Made by a program: the position numbers and the translations under genes
Source of the DNA: Alphaproteobacteria bacterium
Lineage (GTDB): Bacteria; Pseudomonadota; Alphaproteobacteria; Rhodospirillales; Rhodospirillaceae
Direction of reading: 5' to 3'
DNA length: 21,346 bases
NCBI GenBank assembly: GCA_015228695.1
Contig: JADGDA010000010.1
Coordinates: 1-21,346, forward strand
In this document: piece after piece, positions 6,957 through 16,125 of the stretch
How positions within the stretch are numbered: position 1 is the first letter of the stretch
Layout: each line of letters starts with the position of its first letter
Notes under the pieces: model-generated
The model's input: only the letters and a program-made list of their open reading frames with translations
What the model was told of the DNA's origin: nothing
The model's database searches: none

Positions 6957-8249
6957 TCACTCCCCAGAGGAAATCCGGCCCCGCAGCCTGGCCACGTCCG
7001 CCGGATCGAGACGGACCCGCAAGTGGGCGTGGGTTTCGTCGTCGCGACGCTCCAGCACTTCCCCCCGCCGGTAAATCCAGGACAGGGTCCCGCCATCGGT
7101 CAGGGGAACGGCGGTCTCCAGGGTGTCGCGGCCGAGGGCCAGCCGTTGATCGATCAGAAAGAGAAGATGCTCCGTCCCCTCCCCGGTCGCCGCCGAGAGG
7201 GGAATGCGGTCGGGGTCGCGCGGGGCGGCGTTGAGGAGTTCCTCCCGCCGGGCGTCGGAGAGGAGGTCGATCTTGTTGAGGGCCTCGATTCCGACGCGCG
7301 CCAGCCCCAATTCGGCGAGGACGCTTTCCACGTCGGCCTTCTGCGCCTCGTGGTCGGGGTGGGACATGTCGCGGACGTGCACGACGATGTCGGCGGCCAG
7401 GACCTCTTCCAGGGTGGCGCGGAAAGCGGCGACCAGTTCGTGGGGCAGATCGGAGACGAAACCGACGGTGTCCGACAGGATCACCTTGCGCCCGGAGGGC
7501 AGTTCCAGCCCCCGCATGGTGGGGTCGAGGGTCGCGAAAAGCTGGTCCCGCGCCACCACATGGGCCTTCGTCAGGTGATTGAACAGGGTCGACTTGCCGG
7601 CGTTGGTGTAGCCGACCAGGGCCGCGACCGGATAAGGCACCCGCCGCCGCGCCTGGCGGTGCAGGTCTCGGGTGCGCTTGACTTCGTCCAGTTCCCGCTT
7701 GAGCTTGGCGATCCGGTCGCCGATCAGGCGGCGGTCGACCTCGATCTGGGTTTCGCCCGGACCGCCCATGAACCCGAATCCGCCGCGCTGGCGCTCAAGA
7801 TGGGTCCATGACCGCACCAGACGGCTGCGCTGATACGACAGGTGGGCCAGTTCCACCTGAAGGGACCCCTCGCGGGTGCGGGCGCGCTCCCCGAAGATTT
7901 CAAGGATGAGGGCGGTGCGGTCGATCACCTTGCACGACCACGCCCGCTCCAGATTCCGTTGCTGGATGGGGGAAAGCTGGCAGTCCACGACCACCAGACC
8001 GGCCTCGGTCCCGGTGACCAGGGCCGCCACGTCCTGCACCGCTCCCGGCCCGACGAAGGTCGCCGGTCGGACCCGGGACACGGACACCACTTCGGCCTGG
8101 ACGATCTCCAGGTCGATGGCGGCGGCGAGGCCGACGGCCTCCCCCAACCGCGCTTCCGGCAAACGCGCGGACGAGGAACGTTCCGCCCCCCCCTTCACGA
8201 AGGGGTGGAGCACCAGGGCGCGTTTCCGCTGGGGGCGGGTGTCTGTCAA
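6957..8249 (-). CDS. hflX: GTPase HflX
   Basis: This 430-residue protein is HflX, a ribosome-associated GTPase that splits stalled 70S ribosomes after heat or other stress. The N-terminal HflX domain includes the glycine-rich signature GGFGFMGGPGETQIEVD (about 156-172). The G domain has the P-loop GYTNAGKS (213-220), SDTVGFVSDLPHELV (switch II region) and NKID. The start is TTG 8247-8249; it is the only reasonable start between the hfq stop at 8265-8267 and the first conserved residues, and GGAAG lies 5 bases ahead. The gene follows hfq by 15 bases, the usual hfq-hflX arrangement, and ends in TGATGA just before the next gene. Confidence 0.96.
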   Translation of the reverse strand: MTDTRPQRKRALVLHPFVKGGAERSSSARLPEARLGEAVGLAAAIDLEIVQAEVVSVSRVRPATFVGPGAVQDVAALVTGTEAGLVVVDCQLSPIQQRNLERAWSCKVIDRTALILEIFGERARTREGSLQVELAHLSYQRSRLVRSWTHLERQRGGFGFMGGPGETQIEVDRRLIGDRIAKLKRELDEVKRTRDLHRQARRRVPYPVAALVGYTNAGKSTLFNHLTKAHVVARDQLFATLDPTMRGLELPSGRKVILSDTVGFVSDLPHELVAAFRATLEEVLAADIVVHVRDMSHPDHEAQKADVESVLAELGLARVGIEALNKIDLLSDARREELLNAAPRDPDRIPLSAATGEGTEHLLFLIDQRLALGRDTLETAVPLTDGGTLSWIYRRGEVLERRDDETHAHLRVRLDPADVARLRGRISSGE

Positions 8250-8264
8250 CCGTGCTTCCGCGCC

Positions 8265-8516
8265 CTATTCCCCGGCTTCATCCTTGGGAGGTTCGAACAA
8301 CTGCACCGGCGTGGTCGGCATCACCGTCGAGATGGCATGCTTGTAGACGAGCTGGGTATGCCCGTCCCGCCTCAGGAGCAGCGAAAAATTGTCGAACCAC
8401 GTCACGATCCCCTGCAACTTCACTCCGTTCACGAGAAAGACGGTCACGGACACCTTGTTCTTGCGGATGTGGTTCAAAAACACATCCTGAACATTCTGTG
8501 TTTTTTCAGACGACAC
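8265..8516 (-). CDS. hfq: RNA chaperone Hfq
   Basis: This 83-residue protein is Hfq, the Sm-like hexamer that pairs small RNAs with mRNAs. Sm1 (DVFLNHIRKNKVSVTVFLVNG, about 11-31, and KLQGIVTWFDNF) and Sm2 (LVYKHAISTV, with Tyr58-Lys59-His60) are complete. The C-terminal tail is short, as in other alphaproteobacteria. The start is GTG 8514-8516, with GGAGG exactly 7 bases upstream. The frame stays open to 8753, but that extension overlaps groEL and is not protein-like. The leader holds a GC-rich inverted repeat and an A8 run next to the ribosome site, a possible autoregulatory site. hflX follows 15 bases later. Confidence 0.97.
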   Translation of the reverse strand: MSSEKTQNVQDVFLNHIRKNKVSVTVFLVNGVKLQGIVTWFDNFSLLLRRDGHTQLVYKHAISTVMPTTPVQLFEPPKDEAGE

Positions 8517-8523
8517 GAAAGTG

Positions 8524-8560
8524 CCTCCCTCTTTTTTTTGCCCGTGGCGCCCGGCGCCAC
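8524..8560 (-). promoter_or_regulatory. hfq leader: inverted repeat, A8 tract and ribosome-binding site
   Basis: Reading toward hfq, GTGGCGCC-G-GGCGCCAC (8553-8560 with 8544-8551) is a perfect 8-bp inverted repeat around one base. It is followed by an A8 tract (8532-8539) and then GGAGG (8524-8528). An A-rich stretch touching the ribosome site is the kind of sequence the distal face of Hfq binds, so translational autocontrol is plausible (inference). The hairpin would need to open a few central pairs to form a loop. Confidence 0.5.
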
Positions 8561-8644
8561 CGGATGGGTATTCGTTAACATTTATGACGCGGGATGGGAA
8601 CCACATTCCACACGGGAAACGGTTCCACCAGCCGCGAGAGGGCC

Positions 8645-8679
8645 AAAAACGGAGAGGCCGCCCCCGAAGGAGCGGCCCC
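8645..8679 (-). terminator. Rho-independent terminator of groESL with UUCG loop
   Basis: On the minus strand an 11-bp stem (8669-8679 with 8654-8664, two G-U pairs) closes a UUCG tetraloop with a C-G closing pair, a very stable hairpin. After TCCG comes a five-T run (8645-8649). It begins 30 bases past the groEL stop and separates groESL from hfq. Confidence 0.88.
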
Positions 8680-8709
8680 CTGTTCGCCGAATGAACAAGG
8701 CAGAGGCGA

Positions 8710-10380
<1,671 letters not shown>

Positions 10381-10401
10381 GACGATCCGTCCCTCTCAAA
10401 A

Positions 10402-10692
10402 TCACTTCTGGATGACGCCCATGATGTCGGACTCTTTCATGATCAGCAGTTCCTCGCCGCCGATCTTGACTTCGGTTCCCGACCATTTCCCGAACAACAC
10501 GCGATCCCCCGCCTTCACGTCGGGGGGAACCAGCTTGCCGTCGTCGCCACGAGCCCCGGGCCCGACCGCGACCACCTCGCCCTCCTGGGGCTTTTCCTTG
10601 GCGGTGTCGGGGATAATGATACCCCCGGCGGTCCTCTCCTCCTGCTCAAGTCGCTTCACGACGACACGATCATGCAGCGGGCGGAATTTCAT
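10402..10692 (-). CDS. groES: Co-chaperonin GroES (Hsp10)
   Basis: This 96-residue protein is GroES, the heptameric lid of the GroEL ring. MKFRPLHDRVVVKRLEQEE, the mobile loop (EERTAGGIIIPDTAKEKP), GEVVAVGPG and GTEVKIGGEELLIM are all typical. ATG 10692 is chosen over the longer open frame to 10779 because GGAGG lies 7 bases upstream and the family starts here. The mRNA leader from the predicted start site is roughly 95 bases and contains the CIRCE element at its 5' end. Confidence 0.98.
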   Translation of the reverse strand: MKFRPLHDRVVVKRLEQEERTAGGIIIPDTAKEKPQEGEVVAVGPGARGDDGKLVPPDVKAGDRVLFGKWSGTEVKIGGEELLIMKESDIMGVIQK

Positions 10693-10765
10693 CCTTATGC
10701 CTCCAAAAAAATGACAAACGGCCTGCGCGCCGGCGGACCCGGCGCCGCTTTCCGGCGACAGAGTG

Positions 10766-10792
10766 TTAGCACTCCCCACCGACGAGTGCCAG
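10766..10792 (-). promoter_or_regulatory. CIRCE operator (HrcA binding site) of groESL
   Basis: TTAGCACTC-N9-GAGTGCCAG matches the CIRCE consensus TTAGCACTC-N9-GAGTGCTAA at 16 of 18 arm positions. It begins immediately after the -10 box and covers the predicted transcription start, the classic place for HrcA repression, relieved by heat. HrcA itself is not in the window. Confidence 0.95.
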
Positions 10793-10793
10793 C

Positions 10794-10822
10794 CATATAT
10801 TTTCCGGAGCGGCCCTTGTCAA
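10794..10822 (-). promoter_or_regulatory. Housekeeping-sigma promoter of groESL
   Basis: On the minus strand TTGACA (10817-10822), a 17-base spacer and TATATG (10794-10799) form a near-consensus promoter. The -35 box lies inside the inverted repeat CCCTTG-A-CAAGGG (10813-10825), and the whole promoter starts only 10 bases after the stop of the preceding membrane-protein gene. Confidence 0.88.
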
Positions 10823-10832
10823 GGGGCCGGAG

Positions 10833-11525
10833 TCAGGATTCGGGGGAGTCGATGGCGTTCTCGATGTCGTCGTCCAGGTGTTTCCCGTGGCGGAAGCGGC
10901 GGTAGATCCAGACGCCCAGGACCGCCGACGCGGCGAACAGGGCGACGCTCAGGGAGATGCGGAACGCGGGATCGACCTGGATGCCGCTGCCGAGCAGGGC
11001 GAAGATCGCGGTCTGGGGCAGATAGCCGAGACCCGATCCGACGAGGAAGGCCCCCCCTCCCACCGCCGAGACTCCGCCCGCCAGATTAGTGATCAGGTTG
11101 CTCCCCACCGGCAGAAGGCGGATGAGAAGGGTCATGGACAGGGGATTGTCCCGGAGAAAATCGTCGATGCGGCGAATCCTGTGGGCGAAGCGCGATTGCA
11201 CCAGGGACCGGCCGAGCCAGCGGGCGTAGAAGAAGGCGGTGGCGCACCCCAGCACCGAAGCCAGCAGCGACAGCGCCGACCCCAGGGCGAATCCGAACGC
11301 ATAGCCGCCAAGGAAGCAAACCATCTGCCGCGGCATGCCGATCGCGGTGAACAGGGCTCCGACCACAACGAACAGGGCCTCGCCGGAAACGCCTTGGCCC
11401 CGCACCCGGGAGTCGATCCAGGACTCGTCGAGCAGGTGGCCAAGCCCCTGGGTCTCGATCAAAAAGCCGATGCCGGCGAGGGTGGCGATCAGGACCAGCC
11501 CCCGCCCGATGAGCCGGAAACGCAT
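10833..11525 (-). CDS. VTT / TVP38-TMEM64 (DedA-like) family membrane protein
   Basis: This 230-residue integral membrane protein has an N-terminal hydrophobic helix (about 5-24, LIGRGLVLIATLAGIGFLIE), a long hydrophobic stretch (about 50-105, including GMPRQMVCFLGGYAFGFALG) and later helices (LPQTAIFALLGSG, SVALFAASAVLGVWIY). RLLPVGSNLITNLAGGVS matches the conserved re-entrant segment of VTT-domain proteins. Relatives in the DedA superfamily include lipid flippases and scramblases, so a lipid-transport role is possible but unproven here. The start is ATG 11525, overlapping the glycosyltransferase stop by one base (TGATG), so translation is coupled. A longer frame upstream is antisense-style noise. 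The polar tail (HGKHLDDDIENAIDSPES) should be cytoplasmic. Confidence 0.85.
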   Translation of the reverse strand: MRFRLIGRGLVLIATLAGIGFLIETQGLGHLLDESWIDSRVRGQGVSGEALFVVVGALFTAIGMPRQMVCFLGGYAFGFALGSALSLLASVLGCATAFFYARWLGRSLVQSRFAHRIRRIDDFLRDNPLSMTLLIRLLPVGSNLITNLAGGVSAVGGGAFLVGSGLGYLPQTAIFALLGSGIQVDPAFRISLSVALFAASAVLGVWIYRRFRHGKHLDDDIENAIDSPES

Positions 11526-12331
11526 CAGCGGCGATCCGGTTCGACGACGGGATTCTTTCCCCGCCGCTGGAGCCACATCACCCCGATCAGATCGAACAGC
11601 CCCACCCACAGCCGGTCCAGGGTGCCGTAGTTGGAGCGGCCCCTTTCCCGTGGGCGGTGGTTGACCGGAACCGAAACCACCCGCCCGCCCGCCCGGATGA
11701 CCAGCGCGGGAAGATAGCGGTGCATGTGGTCGAAGCGGGGGAAGTCGAGAAAGGTCTCGCGGTTGAACAGCTTCAGCCCGCAGCCGGTGTCGGGGGTATC
11801 GTCCCCCAGCAGTCCGGCGCGGACGCGGTTGGCGAATCGGGAGGAGACGCGCTTGATCCAGGTGTCGCGGCGCTTCCGGCGGTGGCCCGCGATCAGGGTC
11901 ATGGGGGCCAGAATCCCCTCGGCCCGGCTCGCCTCCAGCAGCAGGGGAATGTCGGCGGGATCGTTTTGCCCGTCGCCGTCGAGGGTGGCGATCCACGGCG
12001 CCCGCGCCGCCTTGACCCCGGTGGCGACGGCCTGGCTCTGCCCGCAACTGACACGGTGGCGCAGGGTCCGCAGGCGGGGGAAGCGGGCGCCGGCCTCCGC
12101 CAGTCTTTGGGGCGTGGCGTCGGTGGAGCCGTCGTCCACGTAGATCACCTCGAACGGAACCACGCCGTCGAGGGCGGCATGGATTTCCTCGATCAGGGGA
12201 ATGACGTTGTCCTCCTCGTTGCGCACGGGCACAACGACCGCAAGTTCCGGGGCCGCGAGTTCCGGGACGGGGTCCGGCGGAGGGGCGGAGGCCGGCGGAG
12301 GGGCGGAGGAAGGGGGGAACGGGTCGACCAT
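11525..12331 (-). CDS. Glycosyltransferase family 2 (dolichyl/undecaprenyl-phosphate sugar transferase-like)
   Basis: This 268-residue protein is a GT-A fold glycosyltransferase of family 2. AVVVPVRNEEDNV (about 31-43), VDDGST (65-70) and the metal-binding DGDGQNDP (118-125) are present, followed by RRKRRDTWIKRVSSRFAN and DTGCGLKLFNRETF, as in DPM1/ArnC-like enzymes that load a sugar onto a polyprenyl phosphate. There are no C-terminal membrane helices beyond a weak one near 241-254 (LWVGLFDLIGVMWL). ATG 12331 is chosen; an in-frame TTG at 12403 would add 24 poorly conserved-looking residues. The N-terminal tail is Pro/Ala-rich because of an 18-bp tandem duplication. It is coupled to the VTT-family gene, suggesting a joint envelope role (inference). 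Confidence 0.88.
   Translation of the reverse strand: MVDPFPPSSAPPPASAPPPDPVPELAAPELAVVVPVRNEEDNVIPLIEEIHAALDGVVPFEVIYVDDGSTDATPQRLAEAGARFPRLRTLRHRVSCGQSQAVATGVKAARAPWIATLDGDGQNDPADIPLLLEASRAEGILAPMTLIAGHRRKRRDTWIKRVSSRFANRVRAGLLGDDTPDTGCGLKLFNRETFLDFPRFDHMHRYLPALVIRAGGRVVSVPVNHRPRERGRSNYGTLDRLWVGLFDLIGVMWLQRRGKNPVVEPDRR
12274..12309 (+). repeat. 18-bp perfect tandem duplication inside the GT2 gene
   Basis: CCGGCGGAGGGGCGGAGG occurs twice head to tail (12274-12291 and 12292-12309). In the gene it adds a repeated six-residue Ser/Ala-Ser-Ala-Pro-Pro-Pro unit to the N-terminal tail. It keeps frame and probably varies in copy number by slippage. Confidence 0.85.
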
Positions 12332-12507
12332 GGCGGCTTTGTACCCTTGGATATGGGGCGCGCGCAACCAACTCGGACGGCGGAGCAGGGCATGTGTGGA
12401 CAACCGCCTTAGTGCCCCGTCTTAGTGCAAGGAGAAAAATCTGGAAAAGGGCCCCGCATGTCCTTACTCTAGCGCCGCTATAAAAACCACAGCATTGGGG
12501 AATCGTG
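12332..12507. promoter_or_regulatory. Divergent intergenic region with CTTAGTGC direct repeats
   Basis: These 176 bases separate the divergent glycosyltransferase and oxidoreductase genes. CTTAGTGC occurs twice (12408-12415 and 12421-12428), 13 bases start to start. A TATAAA at 12479-12484 could be a -10 box for the oxidoreductase, but I see no good -35 at 17 bases. GGGG at 12497-12500 is the ribosome site 7 bases before ATG 12508. Confidence 0.35.
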
Positions 12508-15500
12508 ATGAGTGCGCAAAAAGAATCGGGGGGCGCCGGAAAATCCGGCCTTGATCACGTCTTCGGCCTTGGCGTGACGCTGGGCGACCTGTACCGGCGA
12601 GAGGGTCTTGAACGGGTTGACGGTCTTTTTCTCACCCATCTGGGGTCCGCCGATTCGAACCTGCGCGCGAAGCTGGAAGCCGGCCGGTCCGATCCGTCCT
12701 CCGTTTCGCGCAAGGACGAGTCCGATCTGCTGATGGCGGTCGCTCCGCACCTGTCGGATTTCGTCGGCAAGCTGTTCGGCATCGAGTCCGAGGTCCGGGC
12801 GATGGCCGAGGGCTATCACGATCTGGCTCCGCTCTATTCCTGCAAGCGTCTGTTCGTCCAGCGCCGCGCCCTCAAGGCCCATGGACCCGAGTGGGCGAAG
12901 GACTTCGACGGTCCCGACCTGCGGGGCAAGGTCGAGGCGCTTCTCGGCCAGCCGTTCGACGAGATGGTGTTCGCCCGCAAGATCAACGCCTGGCTTGAGG
13001 ACGACAAGGCCAACGCCGACGCGCTGGACGTCTGCGCCCGCTTCGCTGCGTGGGCCGTCACCTCCAAGGGCGGTCATTCCCTGCGCGAACACGGGGTGCT
13101 GTTCAAGATTCCCGGCAAGACCGATCCCCAGCATCTGGTCGAATATGCGGACGACCAGCACCACGGCCTGCATTGCCTGCGTCAGCCCGAGCACCTGGGC
13201 ATCCGCCGCCGCGAGGGATTCGACCTGACCGACGAGGGGTATCCCCGCGCCGGGGGCCTGGACGAGGCCAACTACTGCATCTTCTGCCACCACCAGGGCA
13301 AGGATTCCTGCTCCACCGGCATGAAGGACAAGAAGAGCGGCGCCTGGGCCGTCAGCGCCCTCGGCCGTACCATGACCGGCTGCCCCCTGGAGGAGCGGAT
13401 CTCCGAGTTCCAGGAGACCATGACCCACGGCATCGTGATCGGCTCCCTGAGCCTGATCACCCTGGACAACCCGATGTGCGCCGGCACCGGTCACCGTATC
13501 TGCAACGACTGCATGGTCGGCTGCATCTACAACAACCAGAACCGGACCACGGTCAATATTCCCCAGGCCGAGACCCGGGTGGTCAAGGACGTGCTCAGCC
13601 TGCCCTACGGCTTTGAAATCTACAGCCTGCTCACCCGCTGGAACCCGATGAACCTGCGGCGCCCGCTGCCGAAGCCGGATACCGGCCGCAAGGTGCTGGT
13701 GGTCGGTCTGGGGCCGGCCGGCTACACCCTGGCCCATCACCTGATGAACGACGGCCACACCGTCGCCGCCGTGGACGGCCTGAAGCTGGAACCGCTGGAC
13801 CAGACGCTGACCGGCGTCACGCCCTTGGGCGAGCGGGTGCCGTTCAACGCGGTCCGCAACGCCGCCGATCTGTGGGAGCCCCTCGGGTCCCGTGTGCTGG
13901 CGGGCTTCGGCGGGGTCGCCGAGTACGGCATCACCGTCCGTTGGGACAAGAACTTCCTGAAAGTCATCCGGATCATGCTCCAGCGCCGTCAGGAGTTGGC
14001 GATGATCGGCGGCGTGCGCATGGGCGGAACCATCACCGTCGATTCGGCGTTCGAGATGGGCTTCGACCACATCGCGCTGTGCTCGGGCGCGGGCAAGCCG
14101 ACCATCGTGCCGATGGCCAACGGTCTGGTCCGCGGCGTCCGTCAGGCCTCCGACTTCCTGATGGCGTTGCAGTTGACCGGCGCGGCGCGCAAGGACACGG
14201 TGGCCAACTTGCAGATCCGTCTGCCGGTGGTCGTGATCGGCGGTGGTCTGACCGCCATCGACACCGCGACCGAGGCGCTTGCCTACTACACGATCCAGGT
14301 GGAAAAGTTCCTCCTCCGCTACGAGGCCCTGGTGGCCGAGAAGGGAGAGGAGGCGGTGCGCGCGTCCTATAACGAGGAAGAGGCGGCCATCGCCGACGAA
14401 TTCCTGCTGCACGGGCGGGTCATCCGCGCCGAGCGGGCCGCCGCCGCCGCCGAGCATCGTCCGGCCCGCATCCTCGAACTGCTGGACGGCTGGGGCGGAT
14501 CGACCATGGCCTACCGCCGCAAGATGCTCGACTCGCCGGCTTACAAGAACAACCCCGAGGAAGTGGTCAAGGCCCTCGAAGAGGGCATCCGCATCGTCGA
14601 GGGCGCAGCCCCGGTGTCGGTCGAACTCGACAAGTTCGGCCACGCCGCCGCGATCAAGGTCAAGAAGGACGGGCACGAGGTGGTGATTCCGGCCCGCTCG
14701 ATCATCGTCGCCGCCGGCACCGTCCCCAACATCACCCTGGCCGCCGAGGACCCGGCCATCAAGCTCGACGGCAAGTACTTCCAGGCCGTGGACGACGGCG
14801 GCAACCCGATCTCTCCGGAGCGGGTCAACAAGCCGGCGACGCCGCAGGTCATGACCCACATCCGCGCCGACGGCTCCAGCGTCAGCTTCTTCGGCGATCA
14901 GCATCCGTCGTGGGCGGGCAACGTGGTGGCGGCCATGGCCAGCGCCAAGCAGGGCTATCCCGCCATTTCCCGCCAACTCGCCAAGAAGAAGCCCGCCTCG
15001 ACCCTGTCCGGGCCGGAACTGTTCCAGAAGCTGAACGGTCTGCTCCGCCCGGTGGTGCACGCGGTGAACCGTCTCACCCCGACCATTTCCGAAGTGGTGG
15101 TCCGGGCTCCCCTGGCGGCCAAGATGTTCAAGCCGGGCCAGTTCTACCGCCTGCAAAACTACGAAATGTTCGCGAAGAAAGTGGACGGCACCTCCCTCGC
15201 CATGGAGGGCTTGGCTCTGACCGGAGCCTGGACCGACGTGGACAAGGGGCTGCTGTCGATGATCGTGCTCGACATGGGCGGCTCATCCAATCTGGTGGAC
15301 CTCCTGGAGCCCGGCGAGCCGGTGATCGTGATGGGGCCGACCGGCGAACCGACCCACACCCCGGAGAAGTCCACCGTGCTGCTGGCCGGTGGCGGACTGG
15401 GCAACGCGGTGCTATTCTCGATCGGGCGCGCCTTCCGCGAGAACGGGTCCCGCGTGCTGTACTTCGGCGCCTACAAGACCGTTGCCGACCGCTACAAGAT

Positions 15501-16002
15501 CGACGAGATCAAGGCGGCTGCCGACGTTCTGGTGTGGTGCTGTGACGAGGCTCCGGGCTTCACCCCGGACCGGCCGCAGGACAAGGCCTTCGTCGGCAAC
15601 GTCGTTCAGGCCATGCAGGCCTACGCCGAGGGCAAGCTGGGCGACACGCCGATTCCCATGAAGGAAGTGGACCGCATCATCGCCATTGGCTCCGACGGCA
15701 TGATGAACGCGGTGGGTCAGGCGCGGCATGGAGTCTTGGCTCCGTACCTCAACCCCGACCACGTCGGTCTGGCTTCGATCAACTCGCCGATGCAGTGCAT
15801 GATGAAGGAAATCTGCGCCCAGTGCCTGCAAAACCACCACGATCCCAAGACCGGCGAGGAGTATGTGGTGTTCTCCTGCTTCAATCAGGACCAGGAACTG
15901 GACCGGGTCGACTTCAAGAACCTGCGTCAGCGTCTGGGACAGCAGACGACCCAGGAGAAACTGACCAAGCAGTGGATCGCCCGCAGCAAGGCGCGGCTCT
16001 GA
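12508..16002 (+). CDS. Fused NfnB/GltD-like and NfnA/PyrK-like FAD, NAD(P) and iron-sulphur oxidoreductase
   Basis: This 1164-residue protein joins two flavoprotein halves. Residues 1-250 match no family I know. Then come cysteines 257, 260, 268, 292 (CIFCHHQGKDSC, GCPL) and 324, 332, 335, 339 (ICNDCMVGC), which look like iron-sulphur ligands. The glutamate-synthase-small-subunit/NfnB-like part follows, with Rossmann motifs GLGPAG (400-405) and GGGLTA (578-583). Residues about 845-1164 are a ferredoxin-reductase/PyrK/NfnA-like module: RPVVHAV, FKPGQFYRLQ, GPTGEPT, AGGGLGNA (960-967), and a terminal [2Fe-2S]-type set Cys1097, 1103, 1106, 1124. In Nfn the two subunits bifurcate electrons among NADPH, NADH and ferredoxin; a similar cytosolic electron-transfer role is inferred, not proven. 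ATG 12508 is chosen (GTG 12505 also possible). It appears monocistronic and is followed by two strong hairpins. Confidence 0.85.
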   Translation: MSAQKESGGAGKSGLDHVFGLGVTLGDLYRREGLERVDGLFLTHLGSADSNLRAKLEAGRSDPSSVSRKDESDLLMAVAPHLSDFVGKLFGIESEVRAMAEGYHDLAPLYSCKRLFVQRRALKAHGPEWAKDFDGPDLRGKVEALLGQPFDEMVFARKINAWLEDDKANADALDVCARFAAWAVTSKGGHSLREHGVLFKIPGKTDPQHLVEYADDQHHGLHCLRQPEHLGIRRREGFDLTDEGYPRAGGLDEANYCIFCHHQGKDSCSTGMKDKKSGAWAVSALGRTMTGCPLEERISEFQETMTHGIVIGSLSLITLDNPMCAGTGHRICNDCMVGCIYNNQNRTTVNIPQAETRVVKDVLSLPYGFEIYSLLTRWNPMNLRRPLPKPDTGRKVLVVGLGPAGYTLAHHLMNDGHTVAAVDGLKLEPLDQTLTGVTPLGERVPFNAVRNAADLWEPLGSRVLAGFGGVAEYGITVRWDKNFLKVIRIMLQRRQELAMIGGVRMGGTITVDSAFEMGFDHIALCSGAGKPTIVPMANGLVRGVRQASDFLMALQLTGAARKDTVANLQIRLPVVVIGGGLTAIDTATEALAYYTIQVEKFLLRYEALVAEKGEEAVRASYNEEEAAIADEFLLHGRVIRAERAAAAAEHRPARILELLDGWGGSTMAYRRKMLDSPAYKNNPEEVVKALEEGIRIVEGAAPVSVELDKFGHAAAIKVKKDGHEVVIPARSIIVAAGTVPNITLAAEDPAIKLDGKYFQAVDDGGNPISPERVNKPATPQVMTHIRADGSSVSFFGDQHPSWAGNVVAAMASAKQGYPAISRQLAKKKPASTLSGPELFQKLNGLLRPVVHAVNRLTPTISEVVVRAPLAAKMFKPGQFYRLQNYEMFAKKVDGTSLAMEGLALTGAWTDVDKGLLSMIVLDMGGSSNLVDLLEPGEPVIVMGPTGEPTHTPEKSTVLLAGGGLGNAVLFSIGRAFRENGSRVLYFGAYKTVADRYKIDEIKAAADVLVWCCDEAPGFTPDRPQDKAFVGNVVQAMQAYAEGKLGDTPIPMKEVDRIIAIGSDGMMNAVGQARHGVLAPYLNPDHVGLASINSPMQCMMKEICAQCLQNHHDPKTGEEYVVFSCFNQDQELDRVDFKNLRQRLGQQTTQEKLTKQWIARSKARL

Positions 16003-16005
16003 TCC

Positions 16006-16040
16006 CAACGGTCGGGCGGGTTACCCCCGCCCGACCGTTG
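16006..16040. terminator. 15-bp hairpin downstream of the fused oxidoreductase
   Basis: CAACGGTCGGGCGGG (16006-16020) pairs perfectly with 16026-16040 around a five-base loop. It starts 3 bases after the stop codon. No T run follows on the plus strand, so it may stop polymerase weakly or protect the mRNA 3' end. Confidence 0.65.
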
Positions 16041-16063
16041 ACGTCCGCGGTCAAGAGAAGATG

Positions 16064-16099
16064 CAACGGCCAAGAATGCCCCGGCGTTCTTGGCCGTTG
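16064..16099. terminator. Second hairpin between convergent genes
   Basis: CAACGGCCAAGAATG (16064-16078) pairs with 16085-16099 (15 bp, one G-U) around a six-base loop. It lies 26 bases before the rlmE stop and, being symmetric, could serve transcripts from both sides. No T run follows on either strand. Its arm shares the first six bases (CAACGG) with the preceding hairpin. Confidence 0.6.
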
Positions 16100-16125
16100 G
16101 CATGACTCGGCGTCCTTCGACGCGG

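Noticed and set aside
8175..8184. GGAACGTTCC palindrome resembling the 4137/4232 repeat core
   Set aside because: It lies within hflX coding sequence and lacks the CCCC centre and flanks; likely chance.
11526..12371. N-terminal extension of the VTT-family gene back to 12371
   Set aside because: The extension is out of frame with the real glycosyltransferase and rich in Arg/Pro; family start and TGATG coupling place the start at 11525.
12478..15156. 892-codon minus-strand open frame opposite the fused oxidoreductase
   Set aside because: The plus strand encodes conserved Rossmann and cysteine motifs; the antisense product is Gly/His/Gln-rich with no motif and arises from GC3 codon bias.
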